Assembly (NCBI GenBank): GCA_946902875.1
Contig: OX336343.1
Span: 16,167,596-16,231,595 of the forward strand
From: Nematopogon swammerdamellus
Taxonomy: Eukaryota; Arthropoda; Insecta; Lepidoptera; Adelidae
Reading direction: 5' to 3'
Length of the DNA: 64,000 bases
The position numbers and the translations under genes were made by a program. How positions within the stretch are numbered: position 1 is the first letter of the stretch; every line of letters begins with the position of its first letter. Below are positions 25,301 to 31,300 of this stretch, one piece after another. Below the pieces are notes generated by a model. That model was given only the letters and a program-made list of their open reading frames with translations, was not told the DNA's origin and made no database searches.

Positions 25301-28300
25301 TAGAACACAGCCGAGGTTGATATTCGCCCATCTTACATCCAGTACAGTGGTATCAACCCAGTCGGCTACAATTTGATCCTACCACCTAGTAAGAGGCAAG
25401 GCTACAGTTTTACAATGGTTCCGAAAGGTGAAGCAGCAGTTGTAGGTATGTACATAGATTTTTCTCTGAAAAAAATAATTGGTATACGCTGACTGGATTC
25501 GAACCTCGAACCTTTGAAACTCGAACCTCGAAACCCGCCACTTAAGCCGCCGCCTGTTATAAGATTGCCTGTTGTAAGATTCAGGAGGCACTGAATATCT
25601 TTTCTTTCTCTTGTTGAGTTGAGCAAGCAGAGAGAGTATTGAGATGAATATAAGTACCGAGGGGTACGTCGGTGTGCTTCTCGTACTGGCCGTAGAGGAA
25701 GCCGATCCTCTGGTGGCCGGTGGCGCGCCAGTACGCCAGGAAGCGCTCCACGATGCCCGCGTTCTCCAGCATCACGTTGTCCACGTGCCGGTACGTCTGC
25801 CGGTTCAGCGTCACAGCACTCGGCTGACACTTGGAGCAGATTCCGCGCGGCCACGGTGGATGCTCTTTACATCCTGCAATGATAATGTAACATTTAATTA
25901 ACATTAATGTAACATTTTATTAACATTTAATTAACATTAACGTAACATTTAATTAACTACATTGAAGTGTGCTCTTTTATCGATCCTGACATTGCTACAT
26001 CACCTACAATAGTGATGTACAAAAGGCTAGGTGTCGTGTGAGTACAAAAGGTCGACTGGAAGAAATCTCCGTAAGGGATAAGTCCGCCTTTGCACCTCAT
26101 GTAAATGTTATATTGTGCTTATTTCTGCAAAAAGTTTCTGAATCAATGAAGTAATTTCTTTCTATCTATCTACATCCCTTTAGTTGTGTATTATCATTTA
26201 TTATCAAACACTGTTATCATAGATGTTGCGATGAACCTTCATTTAGTGTTGACCAGATCCGGACTTGTTTAACCGTACCCTTACCTAGTAATATCAGATA
26301 ACTCATGGCTCGGAGCATCTCAGAGATAAAAAACTTCAGAATCACTTCAGTCCACATCAAGTGACATAACAGATTAGGTTTCAGTATGTGATAAAATATT
26401 GCCAATAGGGCATTCAGTTTCGTGGACATTCATCGCTAACAATGATGAATCAGCCTAAACACAACAGTTGGGCTGGGCTAAATAGAAGACTCTAGAAGAG
26501 TCCTTCACAGAACTGATAGTTTTCTTAAATTGTTCCTGCGTCGTACGGCGAAAATATGGAATGGTCTTCCGGTGAGTGTGTGTGTTCTGTGTCTGATTTA
26601 CAGCCACTGTGCCAGTTTTCTTATATAAAAAATTTGTACGTACCAGGTTTGATCTTACAGGAGATCTGGTCGAGGGCGATGAACTTGCCACGGTCCACGC
26701 CCGAGGTGAGTTTGCGTATGTACGCGTGGAAGGACATGTGTCGCACGTTCTGCTCCTTGAGGTACGCCTCATCGAATGGTTCCAGCGGCGAGCAGTGCAC
26801 GCAGCGACCGTTCCCCCCGTGCCGGCATCTGCAATAGTCCACCAGTTAAGCACGCTCCCCAATATATCCTGTATATCCAGGAAGAAAAAAGTGAGGCCTA
26901 TTCCCACCGTGTATGTCGTAAAAGGAGACTAAGAGATATGACTCCCTTCTTATATACTAGGTGGTAGGGTTTAACCCGCCCGGGTTGGTACCACCGCACT
27001 GAATGAGAGGTCGGTCGAAACGGCTATGTAAATAGTTTGTGTTTTCCGTCCAGTTCAGTGTAGCCTGCACGACCGAAGGGAAGCACTGACGTGGCACCAA
27101 GTTCACCCGGTGTTATGGGCTGACATCACGGATGTTGTAGGTGATGGAGCCAACCGTGTCAGTTTCCATAAAAAATTTATATATAAGGTGTTACGTTAGT
27201 CATGTCATTAATTTCGGGAGGGTTACATACACACTCAAATAAACACGTTATGCAAAAAAATTATATGTTTTTAGCATTACTTTTCGAGAAATTTAACAAA
27301 ACATGTTTGCTACCTAAACATTAACCTGTGTGTAACAGTAGGTAACTTGCATTGTACGTGGTCAATGACCGTACTATGTTCAAACGCAGAACAGCTGTTT
27401 GCTGTAAGTAAGTCACAAGGTCACTATGATTGGTTTTTACAGCTACTTATTTGATTTGATTTTTTTGTTAGGAGAAAAAATGCTCCTATAAACATATGTT
27501 TTTTTTTTTCTTACGTAAAGTGTTTATTTGAGTGTGTATGTAACCCTCCCGAAATTAATGACATGACTAACGTAACACCTTATATAGGGTGTTTGGTAAT
27601 TCGATACATTCCTTCTAAGGGGTCATTCTAGAGCTAATTTGCAACAAATTTGTCCCAACAAACTATGGGTCGAAAATCGATAGTTTTTGAGTTATTTAGG
27701 TTTTAATTTTTTTTTTTAATTTTCTGTCTTGTTACCAAAAAATGATAATTATGAAATAACTACTCCACTCTGGGTACTTAATCAGCTATTTTCTAATAGC
27801 TGACGAATGAGAGACTACTTAAAAAAAATATTTGTGCTGAAAATATCCTTAATCTCAGAAATAAAAGGCCATAAATCACAGGTTATGCAAAAAAAAACCA
27901 AAAAATTTTGAGCACGAGTCTGATACTTGATATCTGATAAAAAAATGTAACTTGTGTACAAGTGTACAACATTTGTGCCTTTTCTGAAAGCTTATGAAAT
28001 GATGGAAGTTATTCCCATAATTTGCATGCTACGCGTCGTACAATTTTTTTTATTAATCCTCTTCGATTTGAATAAATTTTGTGGTTTTTTTTGCATAACC
28101 TGTGATTTATGGCCTTTTATTTCTGAGATTAAGGATATTTTCAGCGCAAATATATTTTTTAAGTAGTCTCTCATTCGTCAGCTATTAGAAAATAGCTGAT
28201 GAAGTATCCAGAGGGGAGTAGTTATTTTATAATTATCATTGTTTGGTAACAAGACAGAAAATAAAAAATAAAATTTAAAACCTAAATAACTCAAAAACTA

Positions 28301-31300
28301 TCGATTTTCGACCCATAGTTTATTGGGACAAATTTGTTGCAAATTAGCTCTAGAATGACCCCTTAGAAGGTATGTATCGAATTACCAAACACCCTAATAA
28401 GGTGTTACGTTAGTCATGTCATTAATTTCGGGAGGGTTGCATACACACTCAAATAAACACTATACGTAAGAAAAAAAAAACATATGTTTATAGGAGCATT
28501 TTTTCTCCTAACAAAAAAATCAAATCAAATAAGTAGCTGTAAAAACCAATCATAGTGACCTTGTGACTTACTTACAGCAAACAACTGTTCTGCGTTTGAA
28601 CATAGTACGGTCATTGACCACGTACAATGCAAGTTACCTACTGTTACACACAGGTTAATGTTTAGGTAGCAAACATGTTTTGTTAAGTTTCTCGAAAAGT
28701 AATACTAAAAACATATAATTTTTTTGCATAACGTGTTTATTTGAGTGTGTATGTAACCCTCCCGAAATTAATGACATGACTAACGTAACACCTTATATAT
28801 TAATTTTTTATGGAAACTGACACGGTTGGCTACATCACCTACAACATCCGTGATGTCAGCCCATAACACCGGGTGAACTTGGTGCCACGTCAGTGCTTCC
28901 CTTCGGTCGTGCAGGCTACACTGAACTGGACGGAAAACACAAACTATTTACATAGCCGTTTCGACCGACCTCTCATTCAGTGCGGTGGTACCAACCCGGG
29001 CGGGTTAAACCCTACCACCTAGTAATATAAGAAGGGAGTCATATCTCTTAGGCTCCTTTTACGACATACACAGTGGGAATAGGCCTCACTTTTTTCTTCC
29101 TGGAATGATATAAAGTATGACAGCTGACTGCGAACAGTCCCCGGATGGTTAAGGATATAACATCATGCTATTAACTAAATAAGAGCTAAGTAGTATTGTC
29201 AGAAGTGACAGAAGTCGGATATATTCACATTTACAAGTTTTTTTTTATGTAATTCGGTCTGGGAGGGCCAAAGCACATGCTCCGACCGGAGACTTCCTTT
29301 TGGATTGCTGGATATACTGGACTAGAGAACACAGCCGATGCTTCCATCCGAGGCCATCTTACATCCAGCACGGTGGTATCAACCCAGTCGGGTACAATTT
29401 AATCCTACCACATAGCAAGACAGTTGCAGGCCCACGTAATAAAAAAAAGAAACAAACTAACAGTTTCTCGTCGCGGTCTCTCTCCACTTTGCCGTCCTCC
29501 TTGTAGAGCAATGTGTCCACCTCGTCCTCCTTGCCGTCGCTGGACGAGCGCGAGGCTGTTGGCGCCAGCAGACTTTCGTACATCATCGGCTCACTCAACT
29601 GCTTGGTCACCTGCTAACATTCCATTCTATCTTGTATTATCATTATTTATTTTATATACACCTTCAAGCGCGTTGCACATGAGGAAGATACTATTATATT
29701 GTATCTTAAGATTCCTTAAGATGAAATGTTATAGTATCTTATTGAATTAAACACACGGCTAAGATACAATAATATTTATGAAACTCATACATTCTCATAA
29801 GAAGCTACTGACCGGGTAATTAGTAGCGCAGGATTGAAGCAAACCTATGAAAATTTAAAAGTAGGTACTTATAGATAATGTTCTAGTATTTCAATCTACA
29901 GAATCTATTGAATTACAAAGCGGAAATACCATTTTTGCGGCAATTTCCCTTATACTCGGTAAAGAATGATGAACAATTTGTTCTGTACAGTTTGATGCAA
30001 CATCTTACATATTACAGAATACAATGTTTCCAAAACCAAATCTTTCGACACAGTTTAGTTATCATGCGGCATCTTAACTCTGCGTTCATAGTATTAAAGA
30101 ACCAACTTTCTCACATAACATCAGCCTGTATCCCGATAATCCGGCTAAGCAGAGTAATCTGTGTTGTTCAGCAAGAACTCTGTTGAAATACAGCACACCA
30201 CCGATCACCATATTTAGCAAAAAAATTATACGACAAGAAAGAACATGTATGAAGAACATCACGAGAGTGGAAGAGGCGGCAAAGTTGTGTCGGGATCGTG
30301 GCACATGGAGATCCATTCTCTGCCTACCCTACTGGGAAAAGGTGTGACGCAATGTATTTATGTATGTAAAACACAACATTATTAACATGTACAATTTGGT
30401 GACTTTCCCGACTCGAATTTGTGATGGGTCAGAATCGTCTATTGATGCCATAGCCTCTAACTTGTCTCCAAGATCGATCGCAGTGTCCGCACGTGTCACT
30501 GCAATCAGTGATCACGACGGCCAGCTCGCCTGTCTCAGGGAGAGCTCTCTGCAGGCCGGTCGCGAACCTCCTGCCTCTGTACAGCGGAGGCTTCGTACAC
30601 CCGGCAGAGTGAGCCAGTATTGCGAAGCGATCGAATTATATGACTGGAGTAAAATAGAATGTAACAGTAATTATTCAATTGAAGTTAAGTTTGAAAAGTT
30701 TATAAATGTATTAACCTATTATATAAATATGTATTTTCCCATGAAAATGTCAAAAAGTAGAAATAAGAAAAACAAATACTGGATGAATGGCGACATATTA
30801 TCACTAAAGACAAAACTCTGTCACACATTTGAAATGAAAAAACAATTCCCTGATAGCGACGTTTTAAAAAAATGTATTGAGAAGTACAAGACAGCTATAG
30901 ATATAATGTATTGGCAAAGTCGCAGAGATTGCATCGAGTCAAGGATTATGAATAGTAATAATCCTAAAAAAGAGATATGGCGAGTGATTAAAGATGAAAC
31001 CACCAGAGGGCAATGCAGGGAAGATGGTATTCATAAGCTTATAACCTCAGATGGAGATGATGTTCCTATTGAAAACATTCCTGAATGTATGAACATGCAC
31101 TTCCTGAATATCGGAAGTAAGCTAACAGCCCTGAATCCAGCTTCTCCAAGCAAAGCATTGTCCCTAATGGTAGACATTCCCAGTCTTGATGCCGACCAAG
31201 CCTTTTGCCTACCCTATGTCACACCTGAAAAAATTTCAAAATTAATACGTGACAAATTATCTAAAAAAAGCAGTCTTGATATTTTCGAGTTGTCGGGAGA

